A DNA stretch of 64,000 nucleotides from Mangrovicoccus algicola (GCF_014903745.1 NZ_JACVXA010000001.1:62001-126000), one strand, 5' to 3'; shown: positions 33,968 to 43,521, numbered from the stretch's first letter. Translations and numbers: made by a program. Notes: generated by a model from the sequence alone, not told the origin.

Positions 33968-34444
33968 GGCCGGACCCTATCCGCGGCGTCGCGGATTTTC
34001 CAGCAGCTTCGAAGCGCGGCCCGCGCGGGAGGGTCCGCCGGAAGGGCCCGGCGGGCGGGCTGCCGGGATCGGGAGGAAACCAGCCGCCCCTGCGCATCGG
34101 CTTGCGGCCGGATCCCGCCCCGGCACCTGCGCATCCGTGCGGGGGAGGAGGGCAGGAAAGCCGCCGGCAGGGGTTGCCGACATAGCGGCGTGCGGCACAG
34201 GCGCGGCATCGCCCCGGGAACCGGACGGCGCCTCCCGGGGCACCGCGCCCCGTCGGCCGCCCGCGTCATCCCGCAGCCCGGATGGCGTCCGAAACAGAAG
34301 GGCGCAGGGGACGCGCCGCAGCACGCCCGGCCCCGCCCTCCGGTCCTGCCCGTCCTGCGCAGCCGCGGCGCAGGACGCCCGGAGCCGGGCGGTTCCGGCG
34401 AACCGCCGCCATCGGCGGGACGGGTCGCGAGGGATCGCCGCGGT
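33968..34444. other. 477-bp intergenic region
   Basis: Gene-free, very GC-rich stretch between the helicase start and the small minus-strand gene. A perfect hairpin ATCCGCG-GCGT-CGCGGAT followed by TTT lies at 33979-33999, in the helicase leader on the other strand. No coding frame or promoter stands out. Confidence 0.45.
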
Positions 34445-34657
34445 TCAGCCGGGCGATCTTCCGCCCGCGACCTGGCGATCGGATGCGCAGCCGCGGCGTC
34501 GCGACCCGGATCCGGCATCGCGCCCCCAATGCGCCGCGAGTTCCCCGGCGGCGACCATCAGGCTGTCATCCAGATGCTCGGCCAGCGCGAACATGCCGTT
34601 CTGCTGGGCAAAGCTTTTCAGGTCCGCCAGGACGTCCAGCATCCAGTCTTGCTGCAT
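34445..34657 (-). CDS. Small conserved Rhodobacteraceae protein
   Basis: A 70-residue soluble protein beginning MQQDWMLDVLADLKSFAQQN, with a helical, acidic N-terminal 45 residues and a basic, low-complexity tail from about residue 46. I recall short proteins of this type (DW-x-x-DVL-x-DL, then A-x-x-LDD) as frequent in the family, but no function is known. ATG 34657 is weakly preceded by GGGAA. It lies downstream of ccr on the same strand, 242 bases away. Confidence 0.65.
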   Translation of the reverse strand: MQQDWMLDVLADLKSFAQQNGMFALAEHLDDSLMVAAGELAAHWGRDAGSGSRRRGCASDRQVAGGRSPG

Positions 34658-34899
34658 TTGAGAATTCCCGTTGAGTGGTTGAGAGCCTACGAACACGATC
34701 CTGTCACGACACTGTCCCGGCCCCGGCATCGACGGAACCGCCCTGTCCGATCCGGCAGGGCGGTCCCCCGCCTGCCCCGGGGCGGCCGGGCCACCCGGGA
34801 CGATGACGGCCGGTCCGGCAGGCCATCGCCACCTCCGGTCTCGCATGGCCGGGTTAACAAGCCGCAAAGGCGGATCCGTCGGCAGGACCGGCCGGTTCC

Positions 34900-36192
34900 T
34901 CAGCCCTGGCGGCGCGCCTCCAGCGCATCCTCCAGCGTGCGCAGCCCGGTGCGGGGCGCCTGCACCAGCACCGACATGTTGCCCGGCTTGTGCTCGTTTC
35001 GGTACATCTTCATATGCGCGCCGGGGATCTCTTCCCAGGGGAAGACCTCGGACATGACCGGATCGAGGCGGCGCTCGATCATCAGCTTGTTCGCCGCTGC
35101 CGCCTGTTTCAGATGGGCGAAATGCGACCCCTGGAGGCGTTTCTGATGCATCCACATGTAGCGCACGTCGAAGGTGCAGTTGAACCCCGTCGTGCCCGCG
35201 CAGATCACCACCATGCCGCCCTTCTTGCACACGAATGTGGAGACCGGGAAGGTCTGCTCGCCGGGATGCTCGAAGACGATATCGACATTGTTGCCCTTGC
35301 CGGTGATGTCCCAGATCGCCTTGCCGAACTTGCGCACCTCGTTGAACCAGGTCTTGTATTCCGGCGTATTGACCACCGGAAGCTGCCCCCAGCAATCGAA
35401 GTCGCGCCGGTTCAGCACGCCCTTGGCCCCCAGCGCCATCACGAAATCGCGCTTGTCCTCGTCCGAGATCACCGCGATCGCATTCGCCCCGGCCGTGTTG
35501 ATCAGCTGGATCGCATAGGATCCCAGCCCCCCCGACGCGCCCCAGACCAGCACGTTCATCCCCGGCTTCAGTTCGTGCGGCTCGTGGCCGAACAGCATCC
35601 GGTAGGCCGTGGCGAGGGTCAGGGTGTAGCAGGCCGATTCCTCCCAGGTCAGGTGCCTGGGCCGGTGCATCAGCTGCTGGGCCTGCACGCGGGTGAATTG
35701 CGCGAAGGACCCGTCCGGCGTCTCGTAGCCCCAGATCCGCTGGGTCGGCGAGAACATGGGATCGCCGCCATTGCATTCCTCGTCATCGCCATCGTCCTGG
35801 TTGCAGTGGATCACGACCTCGTCGCCGACCTTCCAGCGGTTGACCTTGTCGCCCACCGCCCAGACGATGCCCGAAGCGTCGGACCCCGCGATGTGATAGG
35901 GCGCGCCATGCCCGTCGAAGGGCGAGATCGGGACGCCAAGTCCGGCCCAGATGCCGTTGTAATTCACCCCCGCGGCCATCACCAGCACCAGCACCTCGTG
36001 GCTGTCCAGCACCGGGACATCGACCACTTCCACCTGGAAGGACGTGTCGGGCGTGCCATGCCGCTCGCGACGGATCGCCCAGGCATACATCTGCCGGGGC
36101 ACGTAGCCCATCGGGGGCATCTCGCCGATCTCGTAGAGGTCCTTCTCGGGCGCTTCATACGCCGCAGTCGCCGTATTGGTGTCGAGAGCCAT
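34900..36192 (-). CDS. ccr: Crotonyl-CoA carboxylase/reductase
   Basis: Reductive carboxylation of crotonyl-CoA with CO2 and NADPH to (2S)-ethylmalonyl-CoA, the key step of the ethylmalonyl-CoA pathway for acetate and C1 assimilation. The 430 residues form an MDR fold with the NADPH motif VWGASGGLGSYAIQL. Signatures are YHIAGSDASGIVWAVG, GDEVVIHCNQDDGDDEECNGGDPMFSPTQRIWGYETPDGSFAQF and CKKGGMVVICAGTTGFNCTFDVRYMWMHQKRLQGSHFA. AAGGAGG stands 5 bases before ATG 36192; the longer frame to 36276 is not needed. It is divergent from ecm. Confidence 0.97.
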   Translation of the reverse strand: MALDTNTATAAYEAPEKDLYEIGEMPPMGYVPRQMYAWAIRRERHGTPDTSFQVEVVDVPVLDSHEVLVLVMAAGVNYNGIWAGLGVPISPFDGHGAPYHIAGSDASGIVWAVGDKVNRWKVGDEVVIHCNQDDGDDEECNGGDPMFSPTQRIWGYETPDGSFAQFTRVQAQQLMHRPRHLTWEESACYTLTLATAYRMLFGHEPHELKPGMNVLVWGASGGLGSYAIQLINTAGANAIAVISDEDKRDFVMALGAKGVLNRRDFDCWGQLPVVNTPEYKTWFNEVRKFGKAIWDITGKGNNVDIVFEHPGEQTFPVSTFVCKKGGMVVICAGTTGFNCTFDVRYMWMHQKRLQGSHFAHLKQAAAANKLMIERRLDPVMSEVFPWEEIPGAHMKMYRNEHKPGNMSVLVQAPRTGLRTLEDALEARRQG

Positions 36193-36508
36193 CAGAGCCT
36201 CCTTGATCGGACAGTCGCGCCGCGGTGCGGAAAACCGGGCTGATCGCTGTGTACCGACCGACGCGCAACTAAGCAATCATAATGTTATCTTTTTTGAAAT
36301 TTTATATCCCCGTCGCGGGCCGCACGGAAAGGATCGGGCCCCGCCGCGCACCATCCCTCAGGGAGACGCGTGCAGGGAAGATCGCCCCCGGAGGGCCGCA
36401 GCCCGCGACCCTCCCGGCACCGCCGCGACGCAGCAAGTTGACGGAGATATTTTATTCCGTATATGAATTTCCCAGCGCACGATTATTGCAAACCGATTGC
36501 GAGGCCCC
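36193..36508. promoter_or_regulatory. Divergent control region of ccr and ecm
   Basis: A 316-bp region with an AT-rich core (36268-36310) on the ccr side and a consensus-like promoter for ecm (36438-36465). It includes paired ATTGCAAA/ATTGCGAG motifs next to the ecm start (36485-36503), which recall the TTTGCAAA half-sites of ScfR/RamB-type regulators of acetate and propionate metabolism, though the spacing differs. Confidence 0.45.
36438..36465 (+). promoter_or_regulatory. Promoter of ecm
   Basis: TTGACG (36438-36443), 16 bases, TATATG (36460-36465), close to the housekeeping sigma consensus. The predicted start of transcription is near 36472, giving a leader of about 37 bases that contains the two TTGC-type motifs. 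Confidence 0.5.
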
Positions 36509-38485
36509 ATGACCGACGCGCAGAATGACCGGAAAGACCCGCCCTGGCTGTTCCGCACCTATGCCGGGCATTCGACGGCCCGGGCCTCGAACGCGCTCTA
36601 CCGCACCAACCTGGCCAAGGGACAGACCGGCCTGTCGGTGGCCTTCGACCTGCCCACCCAGACCGGCTATGACAGCGATCACGAACTGGCGCGCGGCGAG
36701 GTGGGCAAGGTGGGCGTGCCGGTGGCGCATCTGGGCGACATGCGCGCGCTGTTCGACGGCATCCCGCTGGACCGGATGAACACCTCGATGACGATCAATG
36801 CCACCGCGCCCTGGCTGCTCGCGCTCTATGTGGCGGTCGCCGGGGAACAGGGCGCGGATGTCGCGGCGCTTCAGGGCACGGTGCAGAACGACCTGATCAA
36901 GGAATACCTGTCGCGCGGCACCTATGTCTGTCCGCCGAAACCCTCGATCGGGATGATCACCGACGTGGCGGCCTATTGCTATCGCCACATCCCGAAATGG
37001 AACCCGATGAACGTGTGTTCCTATCACCTGCAGGAGGCGGGGGCGACGCCGGAACAGGAACTGGCCTTCGCGCTGGCCACGGCCTGCGCCGTGCTGGACG
37101 ACGTGCGCGCCAAGGTGCCCGAGGCGGATTTCCCGCAGGTGGTCGGGCGGATCAGCTTCTTCGTCAATGCGGGCATCCGCTTCGTGACCGAGATGTGCAA
37201 GATGCGCGCCTTCACCGAGCTGTGGGACGATCTGTGCGCGGAACGCTACGGCGTGACCGATCCGACCTATCGCCGGTTCCGCTACGGGGTGCAGGTCAAT
37301 TCGCTGGGCCTGACCGAACAGCAGCCCGAGAACAACATCCACCGCATCCTGATCGAGATGCTGGCCGTGACCCTGTCGAAACGCGCCCGCGCCCGCGCCG
37401 TGCAGCTGCCGGCCTGGAACGAGGCGCTCGGCCTGCCGCGGCCCTGGGACCAGCAATGGTCGCTGAGGATGCAGCAGATCATGGCCTACGAGACCGACCT
37501 GCTGGAATATGGCGACCTGTTCGACGGCAACCCGGCGGTGGAGGCGAAGGTCGGCGCGCTGAAGCACGGGGCGCGCGCGGAGCTGGCCAATATCGACGCG
37601 ATGGGCGGCGCCATCGCCGCGATCGACTACATGAAGGGGCGGCTGGTCGAATCCAACGCCGCGCGGATCGGCCGGATCGAGACCGGCGAAACCGTGGTGG
37701 TGGGCGTCAACCGCTGGACCGACGCGGCCGACTCGCCGCTGCTGGGAGAGGATGGCGGCATCATGACCGTCGATCCGGCCGTGGAGGCCGAGCAGATCGC
37801 CCGGCTGCAGGAGTGGCGGGCCGGGCGCGACCCCGGGGCGGTGCGCACCGCGCTGGAAGGACTGCGCCGCGCGGCGGAACGCGGCGACAACATCATGCCG
37901 CCCTCCATCGCCGCGGCGAAGGCGGGGGTGACCACCGGCGAATGGGCGGGGGTGATGCGGGCGGTGCACGGGCAGTATCGCGGCCCGACCGGGGTGGCGG
38001 CGGCCGTGTCGAACCGCACCGAGGGGCTGGAGGAGATCCGCGCCGCGGTCGATGCCGCCTCCGACCGGCTGGGACGGCGGCTGCGTTTCCTGATGGGCAA
38101 ACCGGGGCTGGACGGGCATTCCAACGGCGCCGAGCAGATCGTGTTCCGCGCGCGCGATTGCGGGATGGAGATCGACTATGCCGGGATCCGCCTGACCCCG
38201 GCAGAGATCGTCGCCGCCGCCCGGGCCGAGGCGCCGCATGTCATCGGCCTGTCGATCCTCTCGGGCAGCCACCTGCCGCTGGTGCGCGAGGTGATGGACC
38301 GCCTGCCCGACGCCGGGCTGGCGCATATCCCCGTGCTGGTCGGCGGGATCATTCCCGAGGAGGATGCCGCCCGGCTGCGCGCGATGGGCGTCGCGCGGGT
38401 CTATACGCCGAAGGATTTCGAGCTGAACCGCATCATGGCCGATATCGTGGCGCTGGCCCGGCCGGAACCGGCGCCGGCGCAATAG
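36509..38485 (+). CDS. ecm: (2R)-ethylmalonyl-CoA mutase
   Basis: A coenzyme B12-dependent mutase of 658 residues converting ethylmalonyl-CoA to methylsuccinyl-CoA. The large N-terminal TIM barrel has RTYAGHSTARASNALYRTNLAKGQTGLSVAFDLPTQTGYDSDH and DRMNTSMTINATAPW. The C-terminal cobalamin domain has the DxHxxG motif at Asp535, His537 and Gly540. The sequence is distinct from methylmalonyl-CoA mutase at the N-terminus. ATG 36509 follows GCGAGG; a TTG at 36497 is an alternative. It is transcribed divergently from ccr, whose product is converted next by an epimerase to its substrate. Confidence 0.97.
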   Translation: MTDAQNDRKDPPWLFRTYAGHSTARASNALYRTNLAKGQTGLSVAFDLPTQTGYDSDHELARGEVGKVGVPVAHLGDMRALFDGIPLDRMNTSMTINATAPWLLALYVAVAGEQGADVAALQGTVQNDLIKEYLSRGTYVCPPKPSIGMITDVAAYCYRHIPKWNPMNVCSYHLQEAGATPEQELAFALATACAVLDDVRAKVPEADFPQVVGRISFFVNAGIRFVTEMCKMRAFTELWDDLCAERYGVTDPTYRRFRYGVQVNSLGLTEQQPENNIHRILIEMLAVTLSKRARARAVQLPAWNEALGLPRPWDQQWSLRMQQIMAYETDLLEYGDLFDGNPAVEAKVGALKHGARAELANIDAMGGAIAAIDYMKGRLVESNAARIGRIETGETVVVGVNRWTDAADSPLLGEDGGIMTVDPAVEAEQIARLQEWRAGRDPGAVRTALEGLRRAAERGDNIMPPSIAAAKAGVTTGEWAGVMRAVHGQYRGPTGVAAAVSNRTEGLEEIRAAVDAASDRLGRRLRFLMGKPGLDGHSNGAEQIVFRARDCGMEIDYAGIRLTPAEIVAAARAEAPHVIGLSILSGSHLPLVREVMDRLPDAGLAHIPVLVGGIIPEEDAARLRAMGVARVYTPKDFELNRIMADIVALARPEPAPAQ

Positions 38486-38494
38486 CCCCCGGCG

Positions 38495-38878
38495 CTAGAG
38501 CTGCGCGGCGATGGCCGCCTTGTCGATCACCGACCAGACCTCGCGGATCAGCCCGTCGCGCGTCTCGTAGAACACGTTTTCGGCAAAGCGGACCCGCCGC
38601 CCGTCGACCGCAATCCCGAAAAGCCGGCCCGCGGGGTGGCAGTCGAATTCCAGCCGCGCGGCGATGACCGGCGGCTCGCAGACCAGCTGCACGACGGCGA
38701 AGCGCAGATCCGGGATGGCGCGGAAATCCGCCTCCAGCATCGCGCGATAGCCCGCCAGCCCCAGATCGCGGCCGTCATGGCGCACATCCGGGCCGACGAA
38801 CTGCCCCAGCCGCGCCCAGTCCTGACGGTTCAGGCAGTCGATATATCCACTGTAGAGGGCGCGCATCGCGTCCTGCAT
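38495..38878 (-). CDS. SnoaL-like / ketosteroid isomerase-type protein
   Basis: A 127-residue NTF2-fold protein, converging on ecm. The opening [44 protein letters not shown] and the middle [16 protein letters not shown] resemble polyketide-cyclase/SnoaL-like 'ester cyclase' proteins. ATG 38878 is preceded by GGCAGG; a longer frame to 38938 starts in low-complexity sequence. Function not known. Confidence 0.75.
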   Translation of the reverse strand: MQDAMRALYSGYIDCLNRQDWARLGQFVGPDVRHDGRDLGLAGYRAMLEADFRAIPDLRFAVVQLVCEPPVIAARLEFDCHPAGRLFGIAVDGRRVRFAENVFYETRDGLIREVWSVIDKAAIAAQL

Positions 38879-39027
38879 CCTGCCTGTCTCCCCGCCTCTG
38901 CCCCGCCGAGCCTGCACAGGCCGTCGCGGCGCGTCCACCCCCTGCGCGGTTGCGCCGCCGCGCGGCGGGGGGCAGTGTGGCGCCAGGACGGCCCGCCGCC
39001 GGGCCGGAACGAAGCAAGGAGCCCCCC

Positions 39028-39732
39028 ATGACCATCCATATCGGCGCCAAGCCCGGCGACATCGCCGAGACCGTCCTGATGCCCGGCGATCCGCTGCGGG
39101 CGAAATGGGCGGCCGAGACCTTCCTCGACGATCCGGTCTGCGTCAACGAGGTGCGCGGCATGCTGGGCTTCACCGGCACATGGCGCGGCAACCGCGTGAC
39201 CATCCAGGGATCGGGCATGGGCATGCCGTCGCTGTCGATCTATGCCAATGAACTGATCCGCGACTACGGGGCGAAGACGCTGATCCGCATCGGCTCCTGC
39301 GGCGCGATGCAGGAAAAGGTAGCGCTGCGCGACATCGTCATCGGCATGAGCTGCACCAGCATGTCCACCCCGTCCCGGGGCTTCTTCCGGGAACTGAACT
39401 TCGCCCCCTGCGCCGATTACGGCCTGCTGGCCGCCGCCGTCGCCGCGGCCGGGGCGAAGGGCACGCCGACCCATTGCGGCAACATCTACTCGGCCGATGT
39501 CTTCTATGACGAACGCCCCGACCTGAACGAGCAGATGACCCGCCACGGCGTCCTGGCCGTCGAGATGGAGGCGGCCGAGCTTTATACCGTCGCCGCGCGC
39601 TTCGGCTGTCGCGCGCTTGCCATCCTGACGGTCAGCGATCACCTGCTGCGCGGCGAGGCCCTGCCCTCCGCCGACCGGCAGTCGAGCTTTGGCGACATGG
39701 TCGAGATCGCGCTCGAATCCGCATTCACGTAA
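39028..39732 (+). CDS. deoD: Purine-nucleoside phosphorylase (DeoD type)
   Basis: Phosphorolysis of purine (deoxy)ribonucleosides in salvage. The 234 residues carry the DeoD signatures [37 protein letters not shown] and [14 protein letters not shown] with the catalytic [10 protein letters not shown] aspartate region. AAGGAG is well placed before ATG 39028. The aldo/keto reductase gene starts 13 bases on, so they may be cotranscribed. Confidence 0.96.
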   Translation: MTIHIGAKPGDIAETVLMPGDPLRAKWAAETFLDDPVCVNEVRGMLGFTGTWRGNRVTIQGSGMGMPSLSIYANELIRDYGAKTLIRIGSCGAMQEKVALRDIVIGMSCTSMSTPSRGFFRELNFAPCADYGLLAAAVAAAGAKGTPTHCGNIYSADVFYDERPDLNEQMTRHGVLAVEMEAAELYTVAARFGCRALAILTVSDHLLRGEALPSADRQSSFGDMVEIALESAFT

Positions 39733-39745
39733 GGGGTACCATCGC

Positions 39746-40729
39746 ATGAAGACACGCAAGCTGGGGGCCAACGGCCCCGAGGTCGGGGCGATCGGACTGG
39801 GCTGCATGAGCTTTGCCGGCTTTTTCGGCGCCGCCGATGACGAGGTGTCGCTGGCCTGTCTCGATGCCGCCGTCGAGGCCGGGATCGACTTCTGGGACAC
39901 GTCCAACATCTATGGCATGGGCCGGTCGGAACGGGTAATCGGGCGCTACCTGGCCGAGCGGAAGCCCAAGGTCGTGCTGGCCACCAAGGTCGGCATCGTC
40001 CCCGGCCCGCCGCGCCGGTTCGACAATGCCGAGGATCACATCCGCGCCGAGCTGGAGGGGTCGCTGACCCGGCTGGGCCGCTCGAAGGTGGAGCTGTACT
40101 ATATCCACCGCCGCGAGGCGGAGCGCCCTGTCGAGGAGGTCGCCGAGACCATGGGCAAGCTGATCCAGGAAGGGCTGATCGATGGCTGGGGCCTCAGCGA
40201 AATCGCCCCCGCCACGCTGCGCCGCGCCCATGCGACCGTGCCGGTGACGGCGGTGCAGAACGAGTATTCGCTGTGGAGCCGCCAGCCCGAACTGGGCATG
40301 ATCCGCGCCTGCCGCGACCTCGGCGTGGCCTTCGTGCCCTTCTCGCCGCTGGCGCGCGGGATGCTGGGCGAGACCTCGGTCGATCCCGCGAGGATGGAGG
40401 CGACTGACTGGCGCGCCACCAGTCCGCGTTTCGTGGCGCCCAATTACGGCTATAACCTCGCCGCGATCGACGGGTTCCGCGACTTCTGCCGCAGCCGCGG
40501 CTGGAGCGTGTCCGCGGCCGCGCTGGCCTGGGTGCTGGAGAAGGGCGACCACCTGATCCCGATCCCCGGCACGCGCACGGCCGCGCATCTGCAGGAATGG
40601 CTGGGGGCCGACGAGATCGTCTTCACCGATGCGGACCGGGCCGAGATCGACCGGCTGCTGCCGCCGGGCTTCGCCCATGGCGACCGCTATGGCGATGCGC
40701 AGACGATCGGGGTCGAACGCTATTGCTGA
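39746..40729 (+). CDS. Aldo/keto reductase
   Basis: An NADPH-dependent oxidoreductase of 327 residues. The AKR signatures are GLGCMSFAGFFG, FWDTSNIYGMGRSERVIGRYL (with the active-site Asp and Tyr), LATKVGI, and the NADP site IPIPGTRTAAHLQE. The subgroup of AKR11/13-like reductases acts on many aldehydes and the substrate is unknown. AAGGGG precedes ATG 39746. Confidence 0.92.
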   Translation: MKTRKLGANGPEVGAIGLGCMSFAGFFGAADDEVSLACLDAAVEAGIDFWDTSNIYGMGRSERVIGRYLAERKPKVVLATKVGIVPGPPRRFDNAEDHIRAELEGSLTRLGRSKVELYYIHRREAERPVEEVAETMGKLIQEGLIDGWGLSEIAPATLRRAHATVPVTAVQNEYSLWSRQPELGMIRACRDLGVAFVPFSPLARGMLGETSVDPARMEATDWRATSPRFVAPNYGYNLAAIDGFRDFCRSRGWSVSAAALAWVLEKGDHLIPIPGTRTAAHLQEWLGADEIVFTDADRAEIDRLLPPGFAHGDRYGDAQTIGVERYC

Positions 40730-40755
40730 GATCCCGTCAGGCGGGACGGAACGCG

Positions 40756-40775
40756 GCGGGCCGCATCAGGCCCGC
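40756..40775. terminator. Hairpin between convergent genes
   Basis: A perfect 7-bp stem GCGGGCC/GGCCCGC with loop GCATCA between the convergent aldo/keto reductase and small ORF. No strong U-run; it may be a two-way attenuating structure. Confidence 0.35.
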
Positions 40776-40793
40776 GCGCAGCCGCGGAACCGC

Positions 40794-40943
40794 TCAGGCG
40801 GCTTCGGAATACTCGACCAGCGCATCGTCCGCCTCGGCGGCGGCGGCGGCGGTGTCCTGCGGCACGAAATAGGACAGCGCATCCTCGTAGATGGCGACGG
40901 CTTCGTCTGCGTCGAACTGGCGGGTCTGGGCAATTGCGGTCAT
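40794..40943 (-). CDS. Small acidic protein, 49 residues
   Basis: Starts MTAIAQTRQFDADEAVAIYE and ends in Ala/Glu-rich sequence. The start ATG 40943 is preceded by GGAGAGG, and the stop is TGA at 40794. It is too short to assign a family but has the form of a real gene: good start, biased composition (acidic, no basic run), and clean stop. It lies in a gap between the aldo/keto reductase and the phytase-like gene. Confidence 0.5.
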   Translation of the reverse strand: MTAIAQTRQFDADEAVAIYEDALSYFVPQDTAAAAAEADDALVEYSEAA

Positions 40944-41125
40944 GGAACCTCTCCGGGGCTGGGATGGACAACCTCCCGTTGCCAGACATCTAGGCCCTCG
41001 GGGCGCCGATGACCTCCCCCAAGATTGCAAGATCGCCATGCATATGCCGCAGCGCAGCAGAAACCTGGTTTCGCTTGTGAAACAGGGCGAATGGGCGGCC
41101 CCCGGCGGGACCGCCCGGCGATGGC

Positions 41126-42451
41126 TCATTCCGTGCCGGCCTTCAGGAACTCGGCCACGTCCAGCAGCACCAGCTCGTTATCGTCGCGCGCGACCAGGTC
41201 GCGGCCCTTCGAGAAGGGGAAGTTGTTGTCATTGCCGACGATGATATGGCTGTCATCGACGATATCGACATTCTCGATGGTCACGAAGGGCATCGTATAG
41301 ACGCCGTCCTTGCCGCCCTGGCGCGCGACGCCCTCGGGATCGCGGATGTCCAGCAGGTCGATATGGCCCAGTTTCCTCACCGGCTGGCCATCCTCGATCC
41401 CCGCCATGTCGATCAGGTAGACGCGCTTGAACAGGGCGGGTTTCTCGAAGCAATCCGCGCTCTCGCCCTCGGCGCAGGCCAGAGCGGCATCGCCCTGGCC
41501 GTTGTCGCGCTCGATCACCAGGCCGCGGGTCTCGTCGATCATGTTGAAATCGCCGATCGCATGGCCGTCCGCCTCCAGCGGGTAGAGGAAGGACCGCCCC
41601 GTCCAGCCGCGCGCGGCCACGTCGAATTCGACGATGCGCAGCGCCTCGGTGCCGTCGACCGTCTCGTAGCTGCCGCTCTCGGCATCCCAGACCGGGCCTT
41701 CCAGCAGGCCGTAGATCATCGACCCGTCCGGCGCCGCGGCGAATCCCTCGAACCCCTTGGAGCGGTTCAGGTTGGCCCCCGCATCGGGCTTGTCGGGATT
41801 GCCCGCGACCAGCGCGGGATTGTCGGGCGAGCGGATGGTCACGCCATTGACGGTGGTCTCGAAGATCTCCTCGACCACGCCGGTTTCCGCATCCGCGACG
41901 ATCACGAAGGGGCCGAATTCCTCGCCGATGAAGATCTTGCCGTCGATCACCTGGAATCCCTCCAGGTCCAGGTCCGAGCCGGTCAGGTAACGGGTCTCGG
42001 TGCCTTCCATGGCGATCGGGTACCAGATCACCCGGTCGGGATCCGACAGGAAGGTGGTCTTCTCGACCGCGACCTCGCCGGTGTCCCAGTCGGGCCGGAC
42101 GACATGGAAGAACAGCATCGTGTCGGGCGAGGTCTTCTTCGAGCCGAAGCCATTGTCGGTCAGCACGTAGTAGCTGCCATCGCCGATCGCCTGGATGCCG
42201 GAGAAGCCCTGGACGGGCTGACCCGCGAAGGGCAGTTCCGCGCCATCGGTCGGCGCGGCGGTCAGGCGCGGCAGCGACGTGTATTTGCCCGAGACCTGCA
42301 GCGCGGCGGGCGCATCTTCGGGCGCCGGGATCAGCGTCTGCGCGGGCAGGATCGCATGGCCTTCGAGGATCGCCGGAAAGGCATCGTCATCGGCCAGGGC
42401 GGGAACGGCGAGAAACAGGGTCGCAAGCGCGGTGAGGGCGGTGCGGGTCAT
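41126..42451 (-). CDS. Secreted esterase-like/phytase-like protein
   Basis: A 441-residue exported protein with signal peptide residues 1-20 (TALATLFLAVPALA). The rest resembles the esterase-like activity of phytase family, a beta-propeller. Motifs are FSGIQAIGDGSYYVLTDNGFGSKKTSPDTMLFF, SDLDLEGFQVIDGKIFIGEEFGPFV, GFEGFAAAPDGSMIYGLLEG and the end IVGNDNNFPFSKGRD. It may hydrolyse phosphate or phosphoester compounds in the periplasm; direct evidence of activity is lacking. A GC-rich hairpin lies just past the stop. Confidence 0.85.
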   Translation of the reverse strand: MTRTALTALATLFLAVPALADDDAFPAILEGHAILPAQTLIPAPEDAPAALQVSGKYTSLPRLTAAPTDGAELPFAGQPVQGFSGIQAIGDGSYYVLTDNGFGSKKTSPDTMLFFHVVRPDWDTGEVAVEKTTFLSDPDRVIWYPIAMEGTETRYLTGSDLDLEGFQVIDGKIFIGEEFGPFVIVADAETGVVEEIFETTVNGVTIRSPDNPALVAGNPDKPDAGANLNRSKGFEGFAAAPDGSMIYGLLEGPVWDAESGSYETVDGTEALRIVEFDVAARGWTGRSFLYPLEADGHAIGDFNMIDETRGLVIERDNGQGDAALACAEGESADCFEKPALFKRVYLIDMAGIEDGQPVRKLGHIDLLDIRDPEGVARQGGKDGVYTMPFVTIENVDIVDDSHIIVGNDNNFPFSKGRDLVARDDNELVLLDVAEFLKAGTE

Positions 42452-42559
42452 CGTGAACTCCTTGGGACGCCGCGCGAACGGGCGCGGCCGGCGTCCGCCA
42501 GCTAGCGCCGCGATGCGACACTGCCCTGACAGGAGCTTGAAGCCTTTGCGACAGCGACC

Positions 42560-42775
42560 TCAGCCGCGCCCGCCCGGCATCAGGCAGTGCTCCGGCGCGG
42601 TGCCGTCGCGGCGGCGCGTCTCGGCCCCGCAATTCATGCAGATGAAATAGCGCCCCTCCGCGCTGTCGAGGGTGCGGTTCTCGCGCCAGCGGCAATCCTT
42701 CACCGCGCGGCGCGACCGGAAGGTCACGGCCATCCAGGCCAGCACGCCGATCAGAAGAAGAAGGAAGATGAACAT
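42560..42775 (-). CDS. Small membrane protein with CxxC/C residues
   Basis: A 71-residue protein: one N-terminal helix (about 2-18, FIFLLLLIGVLAWMAVTF), a basic stretch, then a soluble part with Cys pairs in FICMNCGAETRRRDG and HCLMPGG. It may bind a metal or form a disulfide. Gene sense is supported by its position in a gap and clean frame, but I know of no function. Confidence 0.55.
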   Translation of the reverse strand: MFIFLLLLIGVLAWMAVTFRSRRAVKDCRWRENRTLDSAEGRYFICMNCGAETRRRDGTAPEHCLMPGGRG

Positions 42776-42825
42776 CGCAAATCCGGCAAGTCAGCTCCGG
42801 CGCCCCCGGCACCGGGATGTCCCGC

Positions 42826-43518
42826 TCAGGTAAGGCGCTGGCGCAGCTCGTCAACGAAGTCCCGCGATGTCGGCCGTTCCGGTGCCGCCTCGGGGGCAGC
42901 TGCGGCGGGGGCCATCACGACGGGCGCCCGCGAGACCGCCTTTTCGGCGGTCTCGGCCGTGCGCCGGATGCTTTCCGATCCGAATTGCAGCATCGCCTGC
43001 TTGAACTCGGTGATCTGCGCATCCTTTTCCTTGGACCCGCGCGAACTGCCGAATTCGAAGGCGAAGGCATCGGACAGCATCTTCAGCAGCGCGCCCGCGA
43101 TCGTGGTGATCAGCGCCAGCGCCCCGGTTTCCGTGATCCGGCCGGTGGCCACGGCGACCAGGCAGGCCAGGAGACCCAGGGTCACCCCGCCCAGCATCCA
43201 GTTGCCGCGCGCCGATCCCCGCGCCTCCTGGCTGCGCCGCGCGCTGGCGCGGTCCTCGATCTCGGCCTTGTATTCCTCGTATTCGATCTGCGCGAGACTC
43301 AGCTGAAGCTGTTCGGCCGCCAGGCTGTCCCCGGCCAGCCGCTCCATGATCTCCTCGGTGCCGGCGGATTTCGGCAGGCCCAGAAGGCCGGTGGCCAGGT
43401 CGACGACCTTCTCGGCCGTCGCCTCGCCCTTTTCGCCGAAAAGCCGCCCGGTCAGCTGCGGTAGATAGCGCTTGGCGATGGAAAAGGCGGTCCAGATGAC
43501 CGGAGCGGGAAGCGCCAT
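42826..43518 (-). CDS. Holin, 3TM type (gene-transfer-agent holin-like)
   Basis: A 230-residue protein shaped like the GTA_holin_3TM family: hydrophobic N-terminal segment (about 1-25), a charged coiled middle (about 55-105), then two adjoining helices GNWMLGGVTLGLLACLVAVATG and TGALALITTIAGALLKML (about 107-150), and a soluble, alanine/proline tail. Such holins open the inner membrane so that the endolysin can reach the wall. It starts 3 bases after the endolysin stop, so they are cotranscribed. It could also be a phage remnant. Confidence 0.75.
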   Translation of the reverse strand: MALPAPVIWTAFSIAKRYLPQLTGRLFGEKGEATAEKVVDLATGLLGLPKSAGTEEIMERLAGDSLAAEQLQLSLAQIEYEEYKAEIEDRASARRSQEARGSARGNWMLGGVTLGLLACLVAVATGRITETGALALITTIAGALLKMLSDAFAFEFGSSRGSKEKDAQITEFKQAMLQFGSESIRRTAETAEKAVSRAPVVMAPAAAAPEAAPERPTSRDFVDELRQRLT

Positions 43519-43521
43519 GGC

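Noticed and set aside
31211-35146. Plus-strand open frame of 1311 codons over the LLM and helicase genes
   Set aside because: It is antisense to two genes with complete family motifs and spans an intergenic region, so it is not a gene.
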